64,000 nt of DNA from Blautia sp. An81 (GTDB lineage: Bacteria > Bacillota > Clostridia > Lachnospirales > Lachnospiraceae). Under the pieces are notes generated by a model, which was not told the DNA's origin, searched no databases, and saw only the letters and a list, made by a program, of their open reading frames with translations. How positions within the stretch are numbered: the first letter of the stretch is position 1; the number at the start of each line of letters is the position of its first letter. Shown here one piece after another: positions 33,494 through 41,734 of the stretch. The position numbers and the translations under genes were made by a program. Location: NCBI RefSeq assembly GCF_002161285.1, contig NZ_NFHH01000021.1, positions 1 to 64,000 on the forward strand. The letters are read 5' to 3'.

Positions 33494-34842
33494 AAAGATG
33501 GTCCTTAAAAGTTAAACTTACCGTTTTATATACCTTTTTCATGACACTGGTCACCTGTTTTGCCTTGGGGGTCCTTTTTTCTCTCAGCAGCCAGGAGCTG
33601 CTGTCCTCAGTCCAGTCTGACCTGCGGCAGCAGGTAGAAGAAAGCCTGGAGGATGTGGAGGCAGAAGAGGGCTGGCTGAATGTGGACAATGATTTCTATG
33701 ATCTGGAAGACAGTGTCTATCTTTCCCTTTACAGTGAACAGGGAGAGTTTCTCTACGGCAGGCTTCCCTATGGATACAATGCTGGGGCGGAGTTTATGAA
33801 CGGTCAGATCCAGACGATCCGGGATGATCAGGAGGAATGGTACATTTATGATGTGAGCTACAGGATAGAAGGTTACGGAACCGTATATTTCCGGGGGATT
33901 ACTTCTGTTACCAGGGCAGAAAACAGTATTGCTATTACTATTCGGCTCGCAGTGATCATTCTTCCCCTGCTGGTAATTTTGACGGGTATTATAGGATACC
34001 GTTTCACCAGAAGGACTCTTCTGCCCGTTCAGAAGATAACGGAAACCGTCAAGAAGATCCGGAAGGACGAGGATCTGTCTCAGAGAGTGGGCTTAGGAAA
34101 TGGAAAGGATGAAATCTATCAGCTTTCCGAGACCTTTGATCAGATGCTGGAAGAGCTGGAGGAAACTTTTAAAAGGGAGCAGCAGTTTACTTCTGATGTA
34201 TCCCATGAACTGAGAACTCCGGTGACAGTAATCCTGGCCCAGTGCGAGGCCATGCTTCAGGACCCGGTATTTACGTCAGGGCAGAAGGAACAGGTGAAAG
34301 TCATTGAACAGAAAGCCCGGTCTATGGCCAGGATGATCTCTCAGCTTCTCCTGCTTTCCAGGGCAGACCAGGGAAGGCAGCAGGTACAGAAGGAACGTCT
34401 GAACCTTAGCGAACTGACTCAGATGATCGCTGAAGAACAGGAAATCCTTGCCAGAGAAAAAGAGATTCAGGTCCTTGCTGAGATTCAGCCAGATATTTAC
34501 GCCCAGGCAGATGAAAGCCTTTATATCCGTATGCTGGATAATCTGATCTCCAATGCTGTGAATTATGGAAAAAAGGGCGGATATGTAAAAGTCCTTCTTT
34601 TAGAAAAGGAAAATATGGTAAAGGGCGTTGTAGAGGACAATGGGAAGGGAATTCCCCAGGAAAGTCTGCCCAGGATCTGGGAACGCTTTTACAGAGTGGA
34701 TACTTCCAGAACAGACCAGGAACATTCTGGCCTGGGCCTATCTATGGTAAAATGGATTGTCCAGGCCCATGGGGGAGAAATTACCGTGGAGAGCCAGGAA
34801 GGTCAGGGAAGCAGGTTTATTTTTCAGATTCCGGAAGATTAA
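33490..34842 (+). CDS. Sensor histidine kinase
   Basis: A 450-residue membrane kinase: helix 1 at about 9-32, an extracytoplasmic sensor of 120 residues, helix 2 at about 148-172, a HAMP linker, the H-box SDVSHELRTPV (His near 238), the N-box LISNAVNYG, and G-boxes DNGKGIP and GLGLSMVK. The sensed signal is not evident. It is paired with the OmpR regulator by ATGA overlap. Confidence 0.92.
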   Translation: MKRWSLKVKLTVLYTFFMTLVTCFALGVLFSLSSQELLSSVQSDLRQQVEESLEDVEAEEGWLNVDNDFYDLEDSVYLSLYSEQGEFLYGRLPYGYNAGAEFMNGQIQTIRDDQEEWYIYDVSYRIEGYGTVYFRGITSVTRAENSIAITIRLAVIILPLLVILTGIIGYRFTRRTLLPVQKITETVKKIRKDEDLSQRVGLGNGKDEIYQLSETFDQMLEELEETFKREQQFTSDVSHELRTPVTVILAQCEAMLQDPVFTSGQKEQVKVIEQKARSMARMISQLLLLSRADQGRQQVQKERLNLSELTQMIAEEQEILAREKEIQVLAEIQPDIYAQADESLYIRMLDNLISNAVNYGKKGGYVKVLLLEKENMVKGVVEDNGKGIPQESLPRIWERFYRVDTSRTDQEHSGLGLSMVKWIVQAHGGEITVESQEGQGSRFIFQIPED

Positions 34843-34858
34843 AAAAATAAATTTATTT

Positions 34859-34891
34859 TTTAATCTGGTTTTAATCTTTCTGTTTTATAGT
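34859..34891 (+). promoter_or_regulatory. Response-regulator-type promoter of the PepSY lipoprotein
   Basis: TTTAATC at 34859-34865 and 34870-34876 are direct repeats 11 bp apart, the spacing used by OmpR-family dimers. TATAGT (34886-34891) follows ten bases later and no -35 hexamer is present. This suggests direct activation by the adjacent response regulator. Confidence 0.5.
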
Positions 34892-34929
34892 AATACTAAC
34901 AAAAGAAAAACAGAAAGGGGAAATGAAAA

Positions 34930-35610
34930 ATGATGAAAAAATATATAGTATTAACAGCACTCACACTTACACTTACAGGAGGACTTCTGGCAGGATGCGG
35001 CAGCGGCAATGATATCGGACAGGATGCGGCAAAGGAAGCGGCTTTCGCCGATGCCCAGGTCTCTGAGGATGATACCAGCAGACTGAGAGTAAGCAAGGAC
35101 AGAGACGACGGAAGAAGTATTTACGAGGTAGAATTTACTGTAGGAAATACAGAATACAATTATGATATCGATGCTTCTGACGGATCTATCCTTACCACAG
35201 AAACAGAGGAAGTCCAGGGAAGTGCTAGTACTGCCCAGAGCGGAACACAGAACAGTACTACCCAGACACAGGATGACAGTCAGGACGCAGCCGCTCAGCA
35301 GGGACAGGAGACTGCCCAGAGTACTGACACACAGACAGATCAGACCCAGGCTGGGCAGAGCGCACAAAATACTCAGAATGGACAGAACAGCGGAGGTGCT
35401 GCTAATGTAGCAGTCAGTGAGGCAGATGCCAGAGCCGCAGCCCTTGAGAGAGTGTCTGGAGCCACAGACAGCGACATTAGAATGGAACTGGATTATGATG
35501 ACGGCCAGTATATCTACGAAGGCGACATTATCTACAATGGTAAAGAGTACGAGTTTGAAATTGACGCCAATACAGGAAACTTCTTAAAGTGGAGCGAAGA
35601 GAGAGATTAA
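34930..35610 (+). CDS. PepSY-domain lipoprotein
   Basis: A 226-residue secreted lipoprotein. The signal peptide ends in the lipobox LLAGC (Cys at about 24). Two PepSY-type domains (about 30-95 and 160-224, each with YEVEFTVGNTEYNYDIDA-like strands) flank a Thr/Gln/Ser/Asp-rich linker with many Q-T-Q-D repeats. PepSY domains are thought to modulate peptidases or sense cell-wall stress. Its place after a two-component system with a matching promoter suggests it is a target or an auxiliary sensor. Confidence 0.8.
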   Translation: MMKKYIVLTALTLTLTGGLLAGCGSGNDIGQDAAKEAAFADAQVSEDDTSRLRVSKDRDDGRSIYEVEFTVGNTEYNYDIDASDGSILTTETEEVQGSASTAQSGTQNSTTQTQDDSQDAAAQQGQETAQSTDTQTDQTQAGQSAQNTQNGQNSGGAANVAVSEADARAAALERVSGATDSDIRMELDYDDGQYIYEGDIIYNGKEYEFEIDANTGNFLKWSEERD

Positions 35611-35628
35611 AAATTCGATTTCAAGTGG

Positions 35629-35687
35629 AAAGACCCTGAGGAACTTCCAGCTGTGCAGGATACGGCGAGAAGACCTCAGGGTCTTTT
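35629..35687 (+). terminator. Terminator after the PepSY gene
   Basis: AAAGACCCTGAGG (35629-35641) pairs perfectly with CCTCAGGGTCTTT (35674-35686), followed by T and ATT. The loop is 32 bases. Confidence 0.8.
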
Positions 35688-35775
35688 ATTATATAGTACA
35701 TGGCTACACTGAGGGAAACTTCACTTTCTAAGTAATGAGCTGTTTTATGGACCCATTTTTAATAAATAAAGTGTG

Positions 35776-36090
35776 GGAACGGTTACAGAGAAGAAATCAG
35801 GTTATGAACCGTACTTTGCGGCCTACCGGAACGGTTATAGAAAAGAAAATCGGCTATGGACCGTACTTTACAGCCTACTGGAACGGTTACAGAGAAGAAA
35901 ATCGGCTATGAACCGTACCTTACGGCTTTCCGGAACGGTTATAGAACGAAAAACAGGTTTTAGACCGTAATAACAGGGCTAAAGGGACGGTTAAAAAGAA
36001 GAAAATTGGGTTAAGAACCGTAACTGTATGATTCCAAGGACGGTTTATATGACCTGAAGTGTATTTTGAACCGTTTCTTTCATTCAAAAA
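35776..36090. repeat. Six-copy tandem array of 52-bp hairpin units
   Basis: Units begin GGAACGGTTA at 35776, 35828, 35880 and 35932, with degenerate copies at 35984 and 36037. Each carries ACGGTT and, 28 bp on, RACCGT, so each unit can fold as a hairpin, and neighbours can also pair across units. The three first units are nearly identical inside; the last three diverge but keep the stem bases. The arm spacing alternates (about 28 and 24 bp), like an array of inverted protein sites. A nominal reading frame through it only reflects repeat length. The stretch 35690-35775 before it shows no feature. Confidence 0.85.
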
Positions 36091-36116
36091 TATGATTGAA
36101 TAAAGACGGTAGGAAG

Positions 36117-36173
36117 TTGACAATAGGCCAGAGATGGTTGATTGTAAACCATTTTAAAGTCAATGGTTGACAA
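36117..36173 (+). promoter_or_regulatory. bioY promoter and BirA operator
   Basis: TTGTAAACC (36142-36150), 14 bases, GGTTGACAA (36165-36173) is a near-perfect inverted repeat that matches the BirA biotin-repressor pattern known in Firmicutes. TTGACA at 36117-36122 supplies a -35, and a poor -10 lies at the left half-site. Biotin-bound BirA would therefore shut off bioY. Confidence 0.75.
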
Positions 36174-36222
36174 TACAAAAGAAAAAGTGATACACTATCA
36201 GACAGAAAGTGAGGAAAAGTGT

Positions 36223-36777
36223 ATGGCTGAAATGGTAAGACAAAAAACGAAAACCTATGACCTGGTCTATATAAGTATCTTTGTTGTGCTCATAGCAATC
36301 TGCTCCTGGATCTCCATACCGCTGACTGTACCGGTGACCCTTCAGACCTTTGGAGTATTTATGGCGGTGGGACTTCTTGGCGGAAAAAGAGGAACCCTGG
36401 CGGTACTGGTCTATATTCTCATGGGAACCCTGGGCATTCCGGTCTTTTCCGGATTTACAGGCGGTATCGGCATAATAGCCGGAACCACAGGAGGATACAT
36501 AGTGGGATTCCTTTTTTCAGCTCTGCTGATGTGGGGAATGGAAAAAGCTTTTGGAAGAAGCACAGCTGTATTGGCCCTGTCCATGGTCCTGGGTCTGGTT
36601 CTCTGCTATGCAGTAGGGACGCTGTGGTTTATGGCAGTATACGGAGCTTCTTCAGGAGCCATAGGTATCCTTACCGTTCTGGGATGGTGTGTATTTCCTT
36701 TTATTATTCCTGATGTGGCCAAAATTGTTTTGGCTCTTATATTGACCAGAAGACTGTCAGGAGTGATACAGAGATGA
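36223..36777 (+). CDS. bioY: Biotin transporter BioY (ECF S component)
   Basis: A 184-residue membrane protein with six helices, the substrate-binding component of the biotin ECF transporter. The family pattern IPLTVPVTLQTFGVFMAVGL is near residue 30, and GTLGIPVFSGFTGGIG near 70. ATG 36223 has GAGGAAAAG upstream; the longer frame from 36163 would start inside the BirA site. No ecfA/ecfT genes are adjacent, so a shared energising module is likely elsewhere. Confidence 0.9.
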   Translation: MAEMVRQKTKTYDLVYISIFVVLIAICSWISIPLTVPVTLQTFGVFMAVGLLGGKRGTLAVLVYILMGTLGIPVFSGFTGGIGIIAGTTGGYIVGFLFSALLMWGMEKAFGRSTAVLALSMVLGLVLCYAVGTLWFMAVYGASSGAIGILTVLGWCVFPFIIPDVAKIVLALILTRRLSGVIQR

Positions 36778-37187
36778 AGGAGCCTTTAAAACTTCGGGCC
36801 CATCACGGTATGTGCCTGGCTTTTTTTGAAGGAAAAGGCTACAGCAGTGCTTTTACAGAAAATATGGAAAAAGTTCTGGAAGAGATGGAAGAGGACACGC
36901 CTCTGGAGCTGTGCAGGGAGAAAGATATCATATGCAGAGCCTGCCCAAATCTGGAAAAGGGAGTCTGTATTACCGGAGAAAAGGTAAAAGCATATGACGA
37001 GAAAGTGCTGAAAGCCTGCGGACTTCAGCCAGGCAGCAGACTTACCTGGCAGGAATTTTCAAATGCAGTGAAGCACAATATAATAGAAGCAGGAAAAAGA
37101 AAAGACATCTGCGGCGACTGCAGCTGGACAGAAATCTGTTCCCGAAGGGAACAGGCTGAAAATGGCTGTGCCAGTACACCAGAATAG
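36774..37187 (+). CDS. DUF1284 domain protein, Cys-rich
   Basis: A 137-residue soluble protein starting KLRAHHGMCLAFFEGKGYS, the mark of DUF1284, with conserved His-His and Cys. Two further Cys pairs (CRACPNLEKGVC and CGDCSWTEIC) look like a metal or Fe-S site. The function is not established for the family. It overlaps bioY by four bases, so it belongs to the BirA-controlled transcript. Confidence 0.75.
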   Translation: MKEPLKLRAHHGMCLAFFEGKGYSSAFTENMEKVLEEMEEDTPLELCREKDIICRACPNLEKGVCITGEKVKAYDEKVLKACGLQPGSRLTWQEFSNAVKHNIIEAGKRKDICGDCSWTEICSRREQAENGCASTPE

Positions 37188-37194
37188 AACAGTG

Positions 37195-37229
37195 AAAACG
37201 ATGCGTTCAATTTGAGCGCATCGTTTTTT
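37195..37229 (+). terminator. Terminator after the bioY operon
   Basis: AAAACGATGCG (37195-37205) pairs with CGCATCGTTTT (37217-37227), followed by further T. Confidence 0.85.
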
Positions 37230-37236
37230 GAGGTTT

Positions 37237-37388
37237 CACAAATTGGCAAGCAATGCTTGTGGCTATCCATAGCCACTAACTGCTTGTTGGGGCAGTTGCC
37301 CCAACAAGCAATTTTTGAAAATTGAGCCGGCGGCGAAATTGAAAAAATGAGTGAACCTGTACAGGTTTACACTGCTTGCCAATTTGTG
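37237..37388. repeat. Palindrome-rich 152-bp module
   Basis: The outer arms CACAAATTGGCAAGCA (37237-37252) and TGCTTGCCAATTTGTG (37373-37388) are perfect inverted copies. Inside are GTGGCTAT/ATAGCCAC (37259-37276), TGCTTGTTGGGGCA/TGCCCCAACAAGCA (37281-37310, 2-base loop), and the palindrome AACCTGTACAGGTT (37354-37367). No gene lies in 37230-37594 apart from the 3' XRE start. It sits at the left edge of the defence operon and may be a small mobile or structural element. Confidence 0.8.
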
Positions 37389-37468
37389 TACACAAGAAAT
37401 GTGACCCGTAAATTCAGAAACATTGATAAATATATAAAATAACAAGGTTATATTTGTTGTAAGAGGTA

Positions 37469-37523
37469 AAAATATAGTTATAACTATATTTTATGTTGAA
37501 TTTGTAAGAAGGCATGCTATAAT
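37469..37523 (+). promoter_or_regulatory. Promoter of the defence operon with 24-bp palindrome
   Basis: A perfect 24-bp palindrome spans 37469-37492, centre TATAGTTATAACTATA. Next to it are TTGAAT (37496-37501), 16 bases, and TGCTATAAT, an extended -10 (37515-37523). The palindrome abuts the -35, which suggests control by the XRE protein encoded right after. Confidence 0.65.
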
Positions 37524-37594
37524 TTATAGTGTGATGATTTAGATTGGAGATATTTAAAAAAATACAAAGTTTGTATGAAAGGATTGGTGAAGCG

Positions 37595-37807
37595 ATGGCT
37601 GTCAGCTATAAAAGACTTTGGAAACTGTTAATTGATCGTGATATGAAAAAAAAGGATTTAGCTGAAAAGGCTAATCTGAGCAATTACACAATCAATAAGA
37701 TGACTCGAGGAGATAATGTGACAACGGATACGCTCGTAAAAATATGTACCGTTCTCAACTGCTCATTTGATGATATTATGGAAATGGTTCCTGACGAAAA
37801 ATCATAA
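37595..37807 (+). CDS. Small XRE-family regulator
   Basis: A 70-residue single-domain helix-turn-helix protein of Cro/CI type (YKRLWKLLIDRDMKKKDLAE...SNYTINKMTRGDN). Such one-domain XRE proteins often control restriction-modification genes (C-protein-like) or mobile DNA. ATG 37595 is preferred over the longer frame at 37544. Its own promoter holds a 24-bp palindrome, which suggests autoregulation. The helicase gene follows after 66 bases. Confidence 0.8.
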   Translation: MAVSYKRLWKLLIDRDMKKKDLAEKANLSNYTINKMTRGDNVTTDTLVKICTVLNCSFDDIMEMVPDEKS

Positions 37808-37873
37808 TGCCTGTTTTGCTTGGACAGCACCTTTGACACATTACTGATTAAAGGATTATAGGGAGATTAGCAA

Positions 37874-40800
37874 ATGGAACTAATTAACAATACAACAAAA
37901 ACATTGAGAGATGATTTGGCTGTTGAAATCAAGAAAGGGAGTAAACTTTCTATTGCAGCATCCTGCTTCTCTATCTATGCGTTTCAGGAATTAAAAAAGG
38001 AACTGCAAGGTATTGATGAGTTGAGATTTATTTTTACATCGCCTACATTTACAACAGAAAGAGCGAAAAAGGAAAAAAGAGAATTCTATATTCCCCGTTT
38101 GAATAGAGAGCGCAGTTTGTATGGAACAGAATTTGAAATAAAGCTTAGAAATGAACTAACACAAAAAGCTATTGCCAAAGAGTGTGCGGAATGGATTCGT
38201 CAGAAGGTGACGTTCAAATCCAATGTAAGTAACGAAAATATGATGGGATTCATCAATCTGGATGACAAGAATTATATGCCGATCAATGGGTTTACTACTG
38301 TAGATTTGGGCTGTGAGCGTGGTAATAATGCTTATAATATGGTTCAGAAAACAGAAGCTCCGTTTTCAACAGCCTATATAGATTTGTTTGAGAGCATATG
38401 GAATGATAATGTGAAATTGCAGGAGGTTACAGATGAGGTAATTGATAACATTACAGCTGCCTACAATGAAAACTCTCCTGATTTCATCTATTTTGTAACA
38501 TTGTATAATATCTTTAATGAGTTTTTGGAAGATGTATCGGAGGACAATCTCCCGAACGAAGCTACCGGATTCAAGGAAAGTAAAATCTGGTCGATGCTTT
38601 ATAATTTCCAGAAGGATGCGGTCCTTGCAATCATCAGTAAGCTTGAACAGTACAATGGGTGTATTTTGGCAGATAGTGTTGGTCTGGGCAAAACCTTCAC
38701 AGCCCTGGCGGTAATTAAGTATTACGAAAACAGAAATAAATCTGTACTCGTGCTATGCCCGAAAAAATTGACCAATAACTGGAATACTTACAAAGATAAC
38801 TATGTGAACAATCCTATCGCTGCGGATCGTCTGCGATATGATGTTCTTTATCATACAGACCTGAACCGTACACACGGAAAGTCCAATGGCTTGGATTTGG
38901 ATAGATTGAACTGGAGCAATTACGATTTGGTTGTAATTGATGAATCCCACAACTTTCGTAACGGAGGAAAATTGTCGGGTGCGGATAATGAAAAGGAAAA
39001 CCGCTATCTGAAATTGTTAAATAAGGTAATTCGCAAAGGAGTCAAAACGAAAGTTTTGATGTTGTCGGCGACTCCGGTAAATAATCGTTTCAATGATTTA
39101 AAAAATCAGCTGGCACTTGCCTATGAAGGCAATACCGAACTGATTGATGATAAACTGAACACTACTCGCAGCATTGATGATATTTTTAAGAGTGCACAGA
39201 GAGCGTTCAACACCTGGAGCAAATGGGAGCCTGCCGATAGAACAACTGAAAATCTACTTCGGATGTTGGATTTTGACTTCTTTGAGGTTTTGGACTCCGT
39301 AACGATTGCCCGTTCCCGTAAGCATATTCAGAAGTATTATGATACTACAGACATCGGAACATTCCCAACCAGATTGAAGCCAATTTCATTAAGACCTCCG
39401 CTCACCAGTCTGAAAAGAGCTATCAACTATAACGAGATTTATGAACAGTTGACACTGTTGTCCCTGTCGATTTATACACCTACTCATTTTATTCTTCCCA
39501 GTAAAATGGAGAAGTATGCCGAGTTGTATGAGGACAATAAAGTTAATATTGGTTTTACTCAGGCGAACCGTGAACAAGGTATCCGGCGTTTGACTGCAAT
39601 CAATTTGATGAAACGTATGGAAAGCTCTGTGTATTCTTTTAATTTGACATTGAAGCGAATCCTTGAGCTGATTGACTCAACGATACATAGCATCGACACT
39701 TACGATAAGACGTCTTCTGTCAAACTTGATTTGACAGACATTACCAATATTGACGATTACGACAGCGAAGATCAGAATGGTGACGAGCTGTTCACTTTTG
39801 GCAAAAAAGTCAGGATTGAAATCGGGGACATGGACTATAAGTCCTGGAGAGACAGTCTTGTAAAAGACCGTGAAGTTCTTGAGTTGCTGACACTGATGGT
39901 TGGGGATATTACGCCTGAGTATGATTCCAAGCTTCAGGAGCTGTTCCGAGTTATCAGAAATAAATTGGAGCATCCGATCAATGAAGGAAACAAGAAGATT
40001 ATTATCTTTACAGCCTTTGCAGACACAGCTGGCTATCTTTACGACAATGTAAGTAAATTCGTGATGGATAATTTCGGGCTGAATACAGCAATGGTATCCG
40101 GTTCTGTAGAAGGGTGTACAACTGTTCCGAATCTCCGCAGCGATCTGAATACTGTGCTTACTTGCTTCTCTCCGATTTCCAAGGACAAGCATCTTTTGAT
40201 GCCAGGAGATAAAACGGAAATAGACTTCCTGATTGCGACTGACTGTATTTCTGAAGGTCAGAACTTACAGGACTGTGATTATCTGATCAACTATGATATT
40301 CACTGGAATCCGGTTCGTATCATTCAGCGTTTCGGTCGTATCGACCGTATCGGAAGTAAAAACACTTACATCCAGCTGGTGAACTTCTGGCCGGATGTAA
40401 CGCTTGATGAGTATATCGACCTGAAGGTAAAAGTCGAGACTCGTATGAAAATCGTGGATATGACCGCAACTGGCGATGATAATCTTCTGAGCGAAGAAGA
40501 AAAGACTGACCTTGAATATCGTAAGGCACAGTTGAAGCGTTTGCAGGAAGAAGTTGTGGACATTGAAGATATGTCATCGGGTATTTCTATTATGGATTTG
40601 GGGTTGAATGAATTCCGTCTGGATTTGCTTGAATATATCAAACATCATCCGGATATTGATAAAACTCCATTCGGGCTTCATTCTGTAGCAGCTGCATCGG
40701 AAGATACACCGGCAGGAGTAATCTATGTTCTGAAGAACCGTCCCAATAGTGTGAATATTGATAATCAGAACAGATTGCATCCGTTTTACATGGTTTACAT

Positions 40801-41110
40801 CAGCAATGATGGTGAAGTGATTTGCGATCATCTTTCTCCAAAGCAGATGCTTGATAAGATGCGATTTCTTTGTAAAGGGAAGACGGAGCCTATTCCCGAA
40901 TTGTATCGTCAGTTTAATAAAGAGACTCGTGATGGGCGAAATATGTCGGCACTCTCTAAGTTGTTGGGCGATGCCATTTCTTCTATCATTGAGGTTAAGG
41001 AAGAAAGCGATATTGACAGTTTCTTAGGCGGCGGTCAGATCAGTTTTCTCACAAATGAAATCAAAGGGCTGGACGACTTTGAATTGATCTGTTTCCTGGT
41101 TGTCCGATAA
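37874..41110 (+). CDS. SNF2-like helicase with degenerate PLD-type N-terminal domain
   Basis: A 1078-residue ATP-dependent helicase/translocase. The N-terminal 170 residues (IAASCFSIYAFQELKKEL; later PINGFTTVDLG) resemble the phospholipase-D-like domain of such helicases but without a clear H-x-K-x4-D. Motif I ADSVGLGKT is near 265, motif II VIDESHNFRN near 354, motif III MLSATPVNN near 397, and motif VI IIQRFGRIDRIGS near 817. Proteins of this build occur with DUF4391 and type III restriction genes in defence islands. It is not itself a nuclease by visible motif. Confidence 0.8.
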   Translation: MELINNTTKTLRDDLAVEIKKGSKLSIAASCFSIYAFQELKKELQGIDELRFIFTSPTFTTERAKKEKREFYIPRLNRERSLYGTEFEIKLRNELTQKAIAKECAEWIRQKVTFKSNVSNENMMGFINLDDKNYMPINGFTTVDLGCERGNNAYNMVQKTEAPFSTAYIDLFESIWNDNVKLQEVTDEVIDNITAAYNENSPDFIYFVTLYNIFNEFLEDVSEDNLPNEATGFKESKIWSMLYNFQKDAVLAIISKLEQYNGCILADSVGLGKTFTALAVIKYYENRNKSVLVLCPKKLTNNWNTYKDNYVNNPIAADRLRYDVLYHTDLNRTHGKSNGLDLDRLNWSNYDLVVIDESHNFRNGGKLSGADNEKENRYLKLLNKVIRKGVKTKVLMLSATPVNNRFNDLKNQLALAYEGNTELIDDKLNTTRSIDDIFKSAQRAFNTWSKWEPADRTTENLLRMLDFDFFEVLDSVTIARSRKHIQKYYDTTDIGTFPTRLKPISLRPPLTSLKRAINYNEIYEQLTLLSLSIYTPTHFILPSKMEKYAELYEDNKVNIGFTQANREQGIRRLTAINLMKRMESSVYSFNLTLKRILELIDSTIHSIDTYDKTSSVKLDLTDITNIDDYDSEDQNGDELFTFGKKVRIEIGDMDYKSWRDSLVKDREVLELLTLMVGDITPEYDSKLQELFRVIRNKLEHPINEGNKKIIIFTAFADTAGYLYDNVSKFVMDNFGLNTAMVSGSVEGCTTVPNLRSDLNTVLTCFSPISKDKHLLMPGDKTEIDFLIATDCISEGQNLQDCDYLINYDIHWNPVRIIQRFGRIDRIGSKNTYIQLVNFWPDVTLDEYIDLKVKVETRMKIVDMTATGDDNLLSEEEKTDLEYRKAQLKRLQEEVVDIEDMSSGISIMDLGLNEFRLDLLEYIKHHPDIDKTPFGLHSVAAASEDTPAGVIYVLKNRPNSVNIDNQNRLHPFYMVYISNDGEVICDHLSPKQMLDKMRFLCKGKTEPIPELYRQFNKETRDGRNMSALSKLLGDAISSIIEVKEESDIDSFLGGGQISFLTNEIKGLDDFELICFLVVR

Positions 41111-41131
41111 CATAGAAAGCGAGGTGGGAGA

Positions 41132-41734
41132 ATGCTTGGTTTGCCAAAGGCTACCGAACTGAGTAAGCAGCTTCCCAAGAATGCGATTTATGCAAAGTTT
41201 CAAATGAACACCGCAGAGAGAGCAAAAATTGATGCCGATATTTCAAGGATTACCATTGTCAACGAGGTGTCCCCAGCAAAAATAAATATTGCAGAGGGTG
41301 AGCAGGTTAAATCGTTCTTTGTCCTTCAGGTTGCTCTGAAAAGGAAAGATTTTGAGGACAAAACCATTATCACCATTTCAAAATTGATCCCGCAGAATAT
41401 GCTGCTGATTCTCGAATGTGGCAGTGAAGCGAAGCTTGTCACCTATCACACGAAGCTGATGCAGACGGATTGGGAACCCAAAGATGACCTTTCCATTGAA
41501 CTGAAGGGATTGAATATGGATGCCGTTTGGGAGAACATTATTGTCCAAATTGGCGGTATCACGATAGATCAGGGCAATACCCTGGATGAGCAGATAGCGG
41601 TTGACGAGAAGCGAATGAAGATTCAAAAGGAAATCGACCGTTTGACAAAATTGGCTAAGAATGAAAAGCAGCCGAAGAAAAAGTTTGAGCTGGTGCAAAA
41701 ACTGAACGAAATTAAAAAGGAGATAATACCTTGA
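41132..41734 (+). CDS. DUF4391 domain protein
   Basis: A 200-residue soluble protein (LGLPKATELSKQLPKNAIYAKF...) with a mixed N-terminal domain and a long charged C-terminal coiled coil (QKEIDRLTKLAKNEKQPKKK). I identify DUF4391 from its start and its place between a SNF2-like helicase and a type III Mod gene, a setting in which this family is commonly found. It probably bridges subunits; the activity is unknown. AGGTGGGAG precedes the ATG. Its stop overlaps the start of the next gene. Confidence 0.7.
   Translation: MLGLPKATELSKQLPKNAIYAKFQMNTAERAKIDADISRITIVNEVSPAKINIAEGEQVKSFFVLQVALKRKDFEDKTIITISKLIPQNMLLILECGSEAKLVTYHTKLMQTDWEPKDDLSIELKGLNMDAVWENIIVQIGGITIDQGNTLDEQIAVDEKRMKIQKEIDRLTKLAKNEKQPKKKFELVQKLNEIKKEIIP

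Noticed and set aside
35773-35970. 65-residue frame across the repeat array
   Set aside because: It merely follows the 52-bp repeats and has no ribosome site.
35776-36090. CRISPR array
   Set aside because: The whole 52-bp unit repeats, including the would-be spacers, copies decay gradually, and no cas genes are near.
37263-37445. 60-residue minus-strand frame in the palindrome module
   Set aside because: Composed of inverted-repeat sequence, with no ribosome site or recognisable protein.
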